64,000 bases of DNA from Massospora cicadina (GCA_022478985.1 JAKSZP010005266.1:1-64000); one strand, 5' to 3'; counted from the stretch's first letter, positions 1 to 10,200 are shown. Made by a program: numbers and translations. The notes: generated from the sequence alone by a model not told the origin.

Positions 1-500
1 TGGAAGTATCACTCTATTAGCGAGTTGCTGCTTGGGTCCACTGTGGCATAACCCCAATTTCCCCATCTGAGCTTAAATACATTTTCCCCTGACCAACATT
101 CCTTGTTGGTTGACTTCCCAAATAAACCTATCCCCCATTTTAAGTCATTTTCTAATTTATGATATTCCAAACGCTCCTGTGCGTGAACCTCTTTGAGGAG
201 GTCTCACGTTCCATTACACTTGCCATTGCAAGTACCATTATGCTCTCCCCTCATGCACCGTTTGTCCGCCCAGGATCCCTCCAACCTGGGCCACCTAACC
301 CCGTCCAATATGTGCACCGCGTCGCCCTTCTATGGGGTTTTATTATAAAATTTGCAATATTATGCCTCAGCGGTTATTGCTCCAGCACCCTCTGCTGGGC
401 TCTAATCCCTCTGGTATTAATGGCTAGTTCCCTGGCATTGTGCCTGTGCACCAAGCACCACCACGCTGGGAACTGGAGAGTAATAGATACTCTCCTTACA
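1..500 (+). mobile_element. X0, 3' part of an X-family LTR-like unit
   Basis: The stretch resembles the 3' portion of X1, X2 and X3: a TTAAATA promoter-like block near 72-80, AATAAA near 122, then a hydrophobic reading frame (159-584), and an end in ...TTACA near 500. The reading frame has leucine/isoleucine-rich segments (for example residues 57-95) but no recognisable domain, and it overruns the inferred end of the unit. The 5' part lies outside the window. The similarity to the other X copies is at nucleotide level and patchy, so the exact end is inferred. Confidence 0.45.
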
Positions 501-1162
501 CATAGGGTTTATAAACCCATAAATAAAAGTTACTTTATTGACATTATCCTTGACAAAAACCAACCCAAAAAAGACTTACTTTAAATAACATGATTTTTAA
601 TAATCAAGAAAAAGGGCACTTTGTAATACCTGGTAGTGACAGTGGTTATCGGGCTCTCAGTAGTTTTTTTCAGTAGACTCTTACAGCTTCCACAGGGAAA
701 AGATTTCCTTGTAATTGGCAATTTTCTCAAGATATTCTCATTCTACCAGCGTTCTAGTTGGTGCTTTCCCTAGTTAAAAAGCAGCATTCCAAAATTGGTA
801 GACTAAAATGATGATATCTTAATTGGGCCAAGAAAGTGAAAACTAGAGCTTAAATTCTTTCACAAAAAAGGATTTTTGCTAAACTTATTCTAATTACTGA
901 AAAATGGCCATGATAATTATAAGGACCATATTACTGATGATTTTACGCTGGCATGGAGCATCATAGAAGAATATGCTGATAAATTATGAGGAGATAAGTT
1001 AATCAAAGCCCCAGCGTTTATGGCCAATAAGTTGAGGGAATAAGAGATGCACCAAAAATATTTAGGGGTTAGATTAATAGTAACCCAATATTTTAGGCTT
1101 TTATATATAAAAACGTAGCCCACATGCTGAGGTAAGAACGGTGACTAATTGAACCTGCTATC
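501..1162. other. gap without recognisable gene
   Basis: AT-rich sequence between two X-family units. I see no coding region, RNA gene or repeat boundary here; the short reading frames on both strands have no family signature. Confidence 0.5.
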
Positions 1163-2577
1163 TGTAAGCCCGGGGGAGCGCCCCCTCCATTTGGACCAAG
1201 TGACATTCCTTTTCCCATCCAAAAAAGGTCTGAGAAGGCCAGCTGCCCCTCTCATCTCCCAGATCACCTCGCCCATGTGGTGGACAAGTGGTGGGTCACA
1301 GCTTACCCTTTTAAACCCAATCACCTATCTCAGTATTAACTTTAGCTGAATTAGTACTGCAATTTAAGGGAATTTGCATAAAGTTATCAGAGAGTTGGCA
1401 TCCTCATGGGATGAAAGGTTCAAATGAGGTTGATGGCAACAAGTATTTGGTATTAAGGCCTGAGAGCACCAAACGTTTGGAAACAAGGCCCACTGACCAT
1501 GTACCTTCAATGAAGAAATCATCTAATGTTAAATTTTTGGTGAACCTTTCCAATGGCATCAGAACATCATCAAAAGTAGCTGCCAGCACTGAATCCTCCC
1601 TAAAAAAACCAAGTTTTTGTACAATGAATCTCGCTTGGCCAAAAGGTCACTAAAGTGACTGGGTGCAGTCAGGTTGGGTGCCCAAACCTGTTCCTGACCT
1701 CTTGGGACTGCCCCACATGGGGTGGCCTTTGGAGGTTCCTGTTGCCTGTCAGTCAAGCGCTGTCACTATAATTGTTGGAACCAAGATAAATCCATAATTT
1801 GGGCATCCATGGACAAACTGATAAAAATTTGGCCCACCACCAATACTTTCAAAGTCATTTCTCAATAAGTTCATTTTTCCTCCCCTTTCTCAAAAAATGC
1901 CAGGTTAGGTCAAATCTCATTGGCCCTAACCCATGCTTTTCTAACCTATTCCCCAAGTGATTGACTATTTAAGCAGTTGTAACACACTGAGGAGATTGAC
2001 AGTCAATTCTCTTATTTTAAACTATTAAAATTCTTCTCACGCTCCAATTTGTTTTATTAAGTTAATATTTTCTCTTGCCAAACCCCTGCAACATCTAAAA
2101 TGTGGCCTCTTGGGTCTCATATTGACTGGGCTATCCCAGTCAGGTTATTAACCTTGGTCCCCACCGCAGACAATTAGCATATTATGTCAAGAACTTTGTG
2201 GAACTTTCCCCAATTGGTGAGGCAATCAGTCATCAGATTCTCAACACCTGGTGGACAAAATTGTCTCTGCACCAGGCAAGATTCTGCACCATTACCAATG
2301 TTGTAGCACCCATTTCCCATTTGGGTTACCAAACTACCTAACCCAATCTTGAAGCTTCCTATGCCAAGGCCCATTAGCCCTGGGGCTGTAACAGCCTGGT
2401 TTCTTGCCAGGTTGCTTTTTTTACTTTTGTGGCCCATTGGCACTCAGTTGTTACTTATATGCAACACATTTAAATGTCATTTGATCAGGATACCCCTGGT
2501 ATTCTGGATCACCTTTTGGGTGTTTCTGCATCCTTACTGGCAGGCCAGTATAAACTTTACTTTCTGCTTTTCTGACA
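1163..2577 (+). mobile_element. X1, X-family LTR-like unit (probable solo LTR)
   Basis: The unit begins TGTAAG, as X2 (29250) and X3 (61076) do, and ends TCTGACA like X3 (CTGACA) and X2 (ATGACA). It therefore has LTR-style TG...CA ends. Flanking pentamers are ctatc and taatc (3 of 5 match, a decayed duplication). Inside, near 1262-1305, it encodes a segment like LAHVVDKWWVTAYP that is shared with X2, X3 and X4. Further on is a CTATTTAAG promoter-like box near 1965. The 3' part has a hydrophobic frame (2349-2585) ending in a PLVFWITFW-like segment, also shared. Many stops and frame changes. No internal retroelement domain follows, so a solo LTR is the simplest reading. Confidence 0.6.
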
Positions 2578-2693
2578 TAATCTAATTATTAGTTGAAGTA
2601 TGGTATTAGATATTATGAAAATACATATCCAGATGGTTAGTCAAACCAATTACAACACATGTAATTGGTATTATTTAGTTAATTTTATAGTTT

Positions 2694-3011
2694 AAATAGT
2701 TTCAGGTAAGCTCTGCCTCCCAAGTTCAATCCCGGTAATAGACTTTGGGTAGGGGACAATTTTGACTGTGTTGGTTTTGCACACCAATGCCCCAAACTGA
2801 GATAGCGAATGGCAAAGGCAGTCCATGGAGTACCTGGCCTATCATATGCCACACATGGAGGTTTTCTGGGTTTTATCCTTTTTTTTTTAGTACTAGATGG
2901 TCCCTCTGGGTTTTATCCTCCTTTCCCATTTTCTTCACTTCCCTAATTGGTGTGGTATCATCCCCAGGTCAGCCCACCTCAAATAAAATAAAAAATAGTT
3001 TCAGGTAAGCT
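2694..3011 (+). mobile_element. SINE family 2, copy 1, with 19-bp target duplication
   Basis: A 280-bp body (2713-2992) is flanked by perfect direct repeats of aaatagtttcaggtaagct (2694-2712 and 2993-3011). The 5' end keeps a polymerase III B-box-like AGTTCAATCCC (about 2723-2733), while the A box is missing, so the copy looks 5'-truncated. The 3' end is GGTCAGCCCACCTCAAATAA plus an A-rich tail, nearly the same 3' end as SINE family 1. A second copy lies at 7136-7345 in reverse orientation. This copy is itself interrupted by a tiny insertion at 2880-2904. Confidence 0.8.
2865..2919 (-). mobile_element. ultra-short retroposed tail T1 (25 bp) with 15-bp duplication
   Basis: Insert 2880-2904 reads, on the minus strand, GGGACCATCTAGTACT followed by a run of A. 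It is flanked by perfect 15-bp repeats tctgggttttatcct (2865-2879, 2905-2919). The sister SINE copy at 7136-7345 has this site uninterrupted, so insertion and duplication are directly visible. Same 3' end as T2-T6. Confidence 0.85.
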
Positions 3012-3072
3012 TTTATACTACCAATGACTGAGACATTGTATATCATGTTTTATATTATAGCATTTTAAAAGT

Positions 3073-3195
3073 ATTCAAGGTGGGTCAACCTTGGGACAAA
3101 TATACCACACCAAGAATTTTTCTGGCCAGTACAGGTTTTGAACTTGAAACCTGCACTAGGGTGGAAGCAGTTTTACCTGCCAGGCTAACCAGCCC
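3073..3195 (-). mobile_element. SINE family 1, copy 1
   Basis: Reverse orientation copy of the tRNA-derived SINE best seen at 57180-57313. From its 5' end it has a tRNA-like head with A-box region (GGTTAGCCTGGCAGG), a B-box region (GGTTTCAAGTTCAAAACC) and the 3' motif GGTTGACCCACCTTGAAT. No clear target duplication, so both ends are approximate. Confidence 0.7.
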
Positions 3196-3551
3196 CTGTC
3201 ACATACTCATTTATTCGAGGCAAGGGGACCATGGGACCCTTCTTGCCAACAGTCATACACTCAATGATTTTAAGTATATAGATGTTTCGGGTAGCAGTTT
3301 GGTGTTATTTGATTGATTCGATAGTTTACTTTTGTTTGGCTGAGTGGTTGATGGTTTTTGGTCGAATCAATAGGACACAGTTTAGCTTTGGAGGTGATTA
3401 GTTATTGGTTGATTTGATAAGTTCAGTTAGTTTAAGCTGAGTGGCTAGTGGTTTTTGGTTGCTTCGATTGAGCAATTAGATTTAGCCGAGTAGTTATTGC
3501 TTAACTATATATAAAATCTAAGTTTAATAAATGAAAATCTGAAATTTTATA

Positions 3552-3582
3552 CACCGTAGCGAAGCACGGGTAAATCGGCTAG
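3552..3582 (+). other. Helitron-like 3' terminus
   Basis: Short hairpin CCGT-A-GC-GAA-GC-ACGG (six base pairs with a bulged A) followed after about ten bases by CTAG and then T. This is the classic Helitron 3' arrangement of a subterminal hairpin plus CTRR inserted before T. No RepHel coding region is present, so the element is non-autonomous. Confidence 0.7.
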
Positions 3583-3593
3583 TATATTATAAA

Positions 3594-3625
3594 CTGGCGG
3601 AGTTACCCGTGCTTCGCTACGGTGT
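3594..3625 (-). other. Helitron-like 3' terminus, inverted partner
   Basis: On the minus strand the same hairpin is followed by CGCCAGTT, so the canonical CTAG has become CCAG. It faces the plus-strand terminus across an 11-bp AT-rich gap. Confidence 0.65.
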
Positions 3626-3868
3626 CTATAGGATTTCAGGTGATTCGAATTGATTAATTTAGATTTTATATATAGTTAAGCAATAACTACTCGGCTAAAT
3701 CTAATTGCTCAATCGAAGCAACCAAAAACCACTAGCCACTCAGCTTAAACTAACTGAACTTATCAAATCAACCAATAACTAATCACCTCCAAAGCTAAAC
3801 TGTATCCTATCGATTCGACCAAAAACCATCAACCACTCGGCCAAATAAAATACTTATCAAATCAATCA

Positions 3869-4835
3869 GATTCTAAATTATTTTAGCTTTTATATTGGTA
3901 GATAGCTATCAATAAGTTCAGAAACAATTAAACCTATAAAAATTCCGACCTCCAACCACTTAGCTAAAATCTATTAAGTCTGACAAATTAATTAAACCAT
4001 CAATCTCTTATCTGAAACTATTGAGCCTATCGAATCAACCAAAAAATAAACCACCACTCAGCAAAAACAATTATTGAACTTACAAAACAGCCAAAAACTA
4101 CCAACTAAATATCAAAGCCTATGAAACTATTGAATTAAATGAATATGAAAATACACAGCCAAATTGCTATATAATTACCATTAGAAATATACGTTCTAGA
4201 TCTTATATAGAACTGATGTTTAAATTTATATGATTATATTAAACAATTACATATTAGCATTCCGTTCCCAAACTTTATAGAATACTTGTGCCAAGTTTGG
4301 TGATTTTTGGTTATTTGCTCGAGATAATGTATCTATATAAACAAATTAACATACTGATTCTTTTGTAAATAAAATTTAAGATTAATTCTTGTTGATACCC
4401 AGTTTAACACAGATTTGTTTGTGGGCTTAAAGTTCATCTGATAATCTCATAATTTTTATATTTGTAGATGGTTATCGATAAAATTAAGTAATCAAATTAT
4501 ACTGAATCAATATAAATTTACCAACCATTCAGCCATACCCAATTAAACCTATCGAATTAACTAAACCACTAAACCACTTAGCTAAAACCATTAGATTAAA
4601 AATCAACTAATCACCAACCGCTTCGTAAACCAAAACTAAATGTATCGAAACAACCAAAATCACAACTACTTACCAAAACCAATCAACCTTATTAAATCAA
4701 CCAATCACTAACTTTATTTAAACCGTTAAGCTTATTAATCAACACAATCCCACCAACCGCTCGACAAAACCATTTAAACTACCGAATCAACCGAATATCA
4801 AACTTCTCAGCCGTAACAATATACCGATTTCCATT
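3869..4835 (-). repeat. Helitron body: degenerate CAACCAC...CTCAGC minisatellite
   Basis: The stretch repeats, with heavy decay, an approximately 55-bp theme such as CACTCAGC-AAAAC, ...ATCGAATCAACCAA. The complementary theme (GGCTGAGTGGTTG, GGTTGATTCGATAG) occurs in 3313-3540 and 6720-8060. It continues the minus-strand arm of the palindrome. No gene seen. Confidence 0.55.
4150..4510 (-). repeat. segment homologous, inverted, to 6830-7060
   Basis: On the minus strand this block reads ...CCATCTACAAATATAAAAA..., AAACTGGGTATCAA..., GGCACAAGTA...TATAAAGTTTG, the same order as in the plus strand at 6830-7060. It looks like two copies of one Helitron-like internal sequence in opposite orientations. 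Confidence 0.6.
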
Positions 4836-5310
4836 AAAAACATATAAAATTTTCACTTGTTACATATAAAACTTTTTATTTTGCTATGAAAATTAAAAAT
4901 CGGGCTTCAAGGTGCACACGGACCCCCTCCCGTCCACCTATAGCCAAATTTTCAGAGCTCTACATGCTCTAGTTTTGGCTGGGCATCGCACACATACACA
5001 TTTGCTTTTATATATATAGATTACGCCAAGATTCGAACAACTGACCTTTTATAGAGTTGAAGTTTAGAGCCAAAAGCTGAGCCGATTATGCTAGAGGAGG
5101 ATTTTTAAAATCAGTTGGACTTTTGATTCAAAGTTTTGATTTAGATAAACTTGTTAAATACCCGAATGACCACTAACCACTTAACAAAACCATTTAAAAT
5201 ATCAAATCAGCTGAATATCAAACTGCTCAGCTGTAACAATATAGCGAATACCATCGAAGTATATATAGGATTTTCACTTGTTACATATAAAACTTTTTAT
5301 TTTACTATAT
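4770..5310. repeat. diverged direct repeat (4770-4885 and 5185-5310)
   Basis: Both copies contain AATATCAAACT-CTCAGC-GTAACAATATA-CGA and then TTTTCACTTGTTACATATAA, AACTTTTTATTTT. The stretch between them contains a tRNA-like segment and ordinary AT-rich sequence. Confidence 0.65.
5015..5105 (-). other. tRNA-like relic (not a functional tRNA)
   Basis: On the minus strand the segment shows an A-box-like TAGCATAATCGGCTCAGC and a B-box-like TTGTTCGAATCTTGG about 45 bases apart, as in a tRNA or tRNA-derived SINE head. The acceptor ends do not pair, so I do not call a tRNA gene. Confidence 0.35.
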
Positions 5311-6309
5311 TTTTCCCATGTTTTAATAGTTATTCTGCTATTCGGGGCGGAGACAAATCCAACAAAGCAAAGATCATAAAAATCGGTCCAGCCGTTCTTG
5401 AGTTATAAATGGTGTAACTAACACGACTTTGTTATATATATATATATATATATTTACTATTTTTGACCGACTTTAAAAAGGTTATCAATTCAACCTGTGT
5501 GTTTTTTGGATGTTTATTCGCGCATAACTCTGAAAATACTGGACCAATTTGGATGATCATCTTCTCCAAAAATAGAGGATGCTCCAACTTAGGTCCCATT
5601 TTACTTTTGTAAGTATTGGGAAAGTATCTGCCCATTAATTTAGTAAATATATCAAAGTGGACTCGGAAGCGATGGATACTTGTGGGACTAATACAACTCC
5701 GGATAAACATTTTTCCGGAATCGGTGAAGCGATAGCTTCGTTGGATATTTGATATGTCCTATGGCTGGGGGGTATATTCATAATTCAGTCAGTATGAGCT
5801 CATAGCAGGATGAGCTTAAATCATTATAGATGGCTATCGTTTTTGCATAATTTGACCAATAAACTCATCTAAATTTGATAAAATGAATTATTTTAGATAG
5901 CAATCAATAAATTTACATAGATTGACTAATAAAAGCAACCAAATCTAATAAAATGAACTACTGTAAATGGTGATCAGTAAATTCAGCATACAGTGACCAA
6001 TAAAATCATCTAAATTTAATAAAATGAAGTATTGTAGATGGTGATCAGTAAATTCAGTATAATTAGACCAATAAAGTCAACTAAATTTAATAAAATGAAT
6101 TATTAGTATATTTGTTTATAAGATACTATATATAATAGATACACAATAAGTTTTAATTTTATAGAGAAATAGTAAGGGGGCAAAAATAATATATAGAGAT
6201 AGTAATATTTAATAAAAGTAGGAAAAAGAGCCATTTTAAAAATGTACTAATTTTTTGAGAGGAAAAGAGCTGGGGGTAAAGTTTTTTAGGAAAAAAAGAA
6301 CTTTCTTGA
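5311..6309. other. AT-rich, Helitron-type sequence with no gene
   Basis: Contains a (TA)n microsatellite (5433-5454). Before it is a stretch with CAAAGATCATAAAAATCGG, GTCCAGCCGTTCTTGAGTTATAAA, a style of sequence common in non-autonomous Helitrons. Near 5880-6090 a short theme (...GATCAGTAAATTCAG..., CCAATAAA-TCA-CTAAATTTAATAAAATGA) repeats about four times. No coding region. Confidence 0.5.
5433..5454. repeat. (TA)n microsatellite
   Basis: About eleven uninterrupted TA/AT dinucleotides. Confidence 0.9.
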
Positions 6310-6668
6310 AAAATTTTTGGGAAAAAAGAACCTCCTTTAAAAAAAAGCTCTAAAAAGTATGAAATAATTGAGAAATTAAGCCTACTCAGTAAAACCCTTT
6401 TTGAAGTTGGCGCCATATTTTAACTAACTTATAATAGGTATTTATAATTTATATACTCAGTACTATATATTCTAAGTTGCTTATAGTTTACACTTGGACC
6501 CAATCCAGACATAAGATATAATTTGTATTTATGAGCAAAATTCTATAATCAGTTTAAAATATGTCGCCAACTTCAAAAAGGGTTTTATTGAGTAGGCTTA
6601 ATTTCACAATTATTTCATACTTTTTAGAGCTTTTTTAAAGGAGGTTCTTTTTTCCCAAAAAAATTTTA
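6310..6668. mobile_element. foldback/MITE-like inverted repeat
   Basis: Left arm 6310-6421 and right arm 6556-6668 are close reverse complements (AAGTTGGCGCCATATTTT against AAAATATGTCGCCAACTT; CCTACTCAGTAAAACCC against GGGTTTTATTGAGTAGG). The spacer is about 134 bp. The outer part of the right arm (TTTAGAGCTTTTTTAA-GGAGGTTCTTT) is tandemly duplicated at about 6623-6710. No reading frame; superfamily unknown. Confidence 0.7.
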
Positions 6669-7072
6669 GAGCTTTTTTAAGGAGGTTCTTTCTTCCCAAA
6701 AAAATTTTTGGTTGATTCTATGTGCTCAATGGTTTCAGATAAATGGTTGATGCTTAAGTTAATTCGATAGGTTCGATTGGTTTTGGCTGAGTAATTGGTG
6801 TTTTTATAATGATTTAGTAGAATTTGATTTTTAATTTTATCAATGGCCATCTACCAATATAAAAAAATTGATTGAGAGCACTTGGTAAACTTTATACCCA
6901 CAGTTAAATTTGGGTAAAACTGGGTATCAATGAGAATTAGCCTAAAATTCTCATTAAAAATATTATTTCGTTTATTTGTTTATATACTAAAGATTATCTC
7001 ATAAACAAATAAACCAAAAAAATACGGCACAAGTACTTTATAAAGTTTGCGAATGTTTATAGTTTGTATAAT

Positions 7073-7117
7073 AAAATTATAAGTTTAAATCTAGTACTAA
7101 AAAAATTATAAGTTTAA
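7073..7117 (+). mobile_element. ultra-short retroposed tail T2 (13 bp) with 16-bp duplication
   Basis: The insert atctagtactaaa (7089-7101) is flanked by perfect aaaattataagtttaa repeats (7073-7088 and 7102-7117). It carries only the last bases of the common tail seen in T1 and T3-T6. Confidence 0.75.
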
Positions 7118-7135
7118 GAATTATATCACTTATAT

Positions 7136-7345
7136 TTTATTCGAGAGTGGCCAACCTGGGATGATACCACACTGATTAAATGGATTCGAATTAATAGAAA
7201 AAAAGGATAAAACCCAGAAAACCTCCATGCGCGGCATATGATAGGCCAGGAACTCCATGGACCGCCTTGCTATTCGCTATCTCAGTTCGAGGCACTGGTG
7301 CTCAACACCAACACAGTCATAATTGTACCTTACCCAAAGTTCATC
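7136..7345 (-). mobile_element. SINE family 2, copy 2
   Basis: Reverse-complement copy of 2713-2992, colinear through GACTGTGTTGGT, AACTGAGATAGCGAAT, CCATGGAGT-CCTGGCCTAT and the GGTATCATCCC...TGG-CCAC 3' end. The TCTGGGTTTTATCC site that hosts T1 in the other copy is intact here. 5'-truncated relative to copy 1 and lacking an obvious target duplication. Confidence 0.7.
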
Positions 7346-7378
7346 TACATATCAGTTTTAACCCTTTCAATCATTCGA

Positions 7379-7446
7379 CGCATATATGCGTCCAAAAAAT
7401 GGAGGGTGATGTTAATCTAAAAACGCATATATGCGTCCAAAAAATG
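7379..7446 (+). repeat. two identical 23-mers with a palindromic core
   Basis: cgcatatatgcg followed by tccaaaaaatg occurs at 7379-7401 and again, identically, at 7424-7446. The core GCATATATGC is self-complementary. Confidence 0.8.
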
Positions 7447-7487
7447 AGATTTACATATATTTATTTCAAAATTTGTCGAATATTCGT

Positions 7488-7645
7488 GTTACGGACAAGG
7501 ACCAAATTTACCAAAAATTTGTTACGAACAAGGACTGAATTTACCAAAAATTTATGTTACGAACAAGGACTGAATTTACCAAAAATTTATGTTACGAACA
7601 AAGACCAAATCTACTAGATATTTATGTTACGGACAAGGACCAAAA
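7488..7645 (+). repeat. five-unit minisatellite, 33-35 bp period
   Basis: Units start GTTACGRACAARGAC at 7488, 7521, 7556, 7591 and 7625, each followed by a TTTACCAAAAATTTAT-like half. The central two units are nearly identical. Confidence 0.85.
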
Positions 7646-8200
7646 TGGTTACAAAAAGAGTGAGCGCCGGCTAAGAAATTCGTGCCAAATTTAAGGCCAA
7701 AAAAACGGATGATTTTTTTTGAAAATGACTGAAATTGTTAGTAGGAAGATTAAAAAGTATATATTTCTAATAGTAATTATATATCAACTTGGCTGAGCGT
7801 TTTGGTATCCATTTAATTTGATAGTTTTATAGGTTTTGATAAGCAGTTAGTAGTTTTTGGCTATTTTGCAAGTTCAACAATTGATTTTTGATGAGTAGTC
7901 GTTGGAGTTTTTGGCTGATTTAATGGGTTCAATAGTTTCAGATAAGTGATTGATGGTTTAGTTAATTTAGCAAGCTTAATTAACTTTGGCTAAGTGGTTG
8001 GAGGTTGGAATATCCAATAGGTTTAACGGTTTCTGAATTTATTGATGGCCATCTACCAATATAAAAATAAAACAATTGATTATAATCATCTGGTAAATTA
8101 TAAACCCAAGCAAAGCTGGGGTTACTTGCTAGTTTGATATAAACTTATTTAAACTTTTAACTAATAGCTCACGCTGGCTAAATTCATATCTATTGGGTAT

Positions 8201-8359
8201 GGTCCAACCATTTTAAAAAAATTATTCGAGGTGGGTCGACCTTGGGACAAATATACCACACCGAGAATGTTTTATAGCCAGTACAGGTTTCGAACTCAAA
8301 ACCTGCACTAGGGGTGGAAGCAGTTTTACCCGCTCGGCTAACCAGGTCCAACCATTTTA
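8201..8359 (-). mobile_element. SINE family 1, copy 2, with 15-bp target duplication
   Basis: Body 8216-8344 is flanked by perfect ggtccaaccatttta (8201-8215, 8345-8359). On the minus strand: A-box region GGTTAGCCGAGCGGGTAAA, B-box region GAGTTCGAAACC, then GGTCGACCCACCTCGAATAA and an AT tail. The head resembles a class II tRNA (TTAGCCGAG-GGG). Confidence 0.85.
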
Positions 8360-8694
8360 GTCCAGAAATTTGGACTTTATTCTAATTATAAATTTAAATA
8401 GTTCTTCTATTACAAGAGTATCTAATGGCATTAAGATATCATAAGTTCAGTACGTCGAACACTTTTGGACTAGCAAGTTCCAATCCCGTGACATCAGCTA
8501 CGAAAGGCAGCTAGTGGCTGAGCTTATAATAATGACCAGAACAGCAAACGCTGTGATACTTCTTTTTAGTTAAATTATACTCAGTCTACTATTATATTTT
8601 TACATTTTATATCTGCAAATCATTAAAAAAATATATACTTCAATCTTTTTAAAATTAAACTTATATAAAATCAAACTTTTCAAAAGTAGAATCA

Positions 8695-8743
8695 ATACTT
8701 AAAAGACTTACCATCTAGTACTAAAAAATACTTAAAAGACTTA
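8695..8743 (+). mobile_element. ultra-short retroposed tail T3 (17 bp) with 16-bp duplication
   Basis: The insert ccatctagtactaaaaa (8711-8727) sits between perfect atacttaaaagactta repeats (8695-8710, 8728-8743). Opposite strand to T1, T4, T5 and T6, same 3' end. Confidence 0.85.
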
Positions 8744-9082
8744 TATAAAGCATACAACTCTATTTAAATTTGTTACTAAAATTTTTTTTGATTAAAACTA
8801 AGTATATATAGTAATTCAAAATTTGAATTTTAGTATTTTTATAATCTAACTGAATGGTAAAAATCACTAGTGTGTATTATATATAGCTATATTGTAATAT
8901 ATTAATAGTCAATCAGTTATACCAAGCCTTATGTTATAACTTCTTTAGCATTATGTATAATAGTAACAAAATTACATAGATATGAAAATGATTCTACTTA
9001 GCAATTTCTGATGAACTTTTTATAACTATAAACTTTTTTATATTATGTTGAATATTAGCCAGGCTAGTTTAAATTGACTTAG

Positions 9083-9830
9083 TGCACGTTATACCTGGCA
9101 ATGATAGGTGCTCATAGGTGCTGTTTACACCAGATTTTCAACAATGGGGTAGTTGCAGGAGGTTTACAACTCTCAACTGCTCTTTTTTATAAAACAAAAT
9201 TTTAATAAAAAGGAGAATAGATTTTTTATATAATTTTATTAGTCACAAAACTTTGGGATCTAAAAGAGAGAACCCTTATTAAATTGGCTTTGTTTAGTAT
9301 ATATGATATTTTGAGGCTAATAGAAAGGGGTGAGGGAATTCAGGTTATGCCATGGATAACTAAATTTGGCTTGGATTGTAGATATGAGTTCAAATTTCAG
9401 TGACATAATCATGGGAGTATTTTAATATAGTTCCACTAATCAGCCATCTAACTCATATAGTTAGTTTGGCTGAAATTCTAAATTTCTAAGTGATAATTGG
9501 TTAATAAAATATTTTCACTCCCCTTAACACCCTTCAGGTGTATAAAAGGGAGTGGGTTTCTCTTAGAAAATGGGAGTAAATTTAAACAAGCATGAGGGTG
9601 GACTTTGGGGTCAGTTGGCCTATTCTGCTGAGAATTGCAGGCAGATTTTATATTAAAATTTGCCATATTTGACCTTGAGAAAACTTATTCACTAGTCAAA
9701 AATTGATTTTTCTGACAGTGCATATAAATTTTAGGCAACTTTAAAGCAGAAAGGATCACAATTCAGTATTATTAATCTATTGTGCAGCTTTATAGTAGAA
9801 ATTATAAAATTACTTATTGTGTTGATATCC
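9083..9830 (-). repeat. probable solo LTR, family-2 (E/F) type
   Basis: The left end (TG..., with GGTGCTGTTTACACCAGATT, TTCAACAATG and GTTGCAGGAGG) parallels the 3' end of F's LTRs at 11164 and 34209. A minus-strand CTCCCTTTTATACACC box at about 9535-9555 corresponds to the TATA region of E (53180). The far boundary is estimated from E's LTR length. No target duplication found. Confidence 0.45.
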
Positions 9831-10200
9831 TTAAAAATATGATATAGGATGGCACTTAAAAAACTATGATATATAAAAACTTAACAAATTTATAGAGGAC
9901 AAAAAATCATAAGGCAGTCAGTAATTAAACTATTATATGCACACTGGTAGCATTAAAAAAATATTGGTATTATGAAAATATGTTTCAAAATGTATATTAT
10001 CTGGTTTTCCAAAGAATTAAAAATATGTATATAGGATAAAATAGATCTAATAATGTTATTATCTACAAAGCATTGTAAATTATATAAATCATTTTTCAAC
10101 TAAAAGAATTTTATATCAAATCCTGCTTTAATAAAAATTAAAAGTTATAAGACAACCTGTCCCTTAGTTTTCTAATAGATGTATGATTATGATTTTAAAC
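9831..10200. other. gap without recognisable gene
   Basis: AT-rich, no coding or repeat signature that I can identify. Confidence 0.5.

Larger units (their letters stand above)
3313..3868. repeat. large palindrome made of two tail-to-tail Helitron-like 3' ends
   Basis: Arms of about 270 bp (3313-3582 and 3594-3868) are near-perfect reverse complements with only about 11 bp between them. For example, TTAGCCGAGTAGTTATTGC near 3482 reappears inverted near 3681-3699. Each arm ends in a GC-rich hairpin next to CTAGT or CCAGT. No reading frame. The two arms could fold into one very long hairpin. Confidence 0.8.
6720..8132 (+). mobile_element. Helitron-like non-autonomous element, third 3' terminus
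   Basis: Plus-strand copies of the GGTTTTGGCTGAGTGGTTGG/GGTTGATTCGATAG theme lead into a 3' end at 8105-8132. There a hairpin CCCA-A-GC-AAA-GC-TGGG is followed by CTAG and T. Its stem differs from the 3552 terminus (CCGT/ACGG against CCCA/TGGG) but keeps pairing and the bulged A. Several younger inserts (T2, a SINE, minisatellites) lie inside. The 5' end is not identified; the start given is only where the theme appears. Confidence 0.55.

Noticed and set aside
159..584. Multi-pass membrane protein
   Set aside because: The hydrophobic stretch is shared by X units as nucleotide homology and lies in the 3' part of an LTR-like unit; no independent evidence of a gene.
5015..5105. tRNA gene on the minus strand
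   Set aside because: Box A and B motifs exist but the acceptor stem does not pair and the anticodon arm is not clear.
7267..7617. 116-codon frame with repeats as a gene
   Set aside because: It runs through a SINE and a minisatellite.
7376..7645. CRISPR-like array
   Set aside because: Units are directly tandem without unique spacers, and the setting is eukaryotic transposon DNA.
8411..8580. Another tRNA/SINE head (GTTCCAATCCC)
   Set aside because: Only a B-box-like match; no convincing A box, no tail and no duplication.
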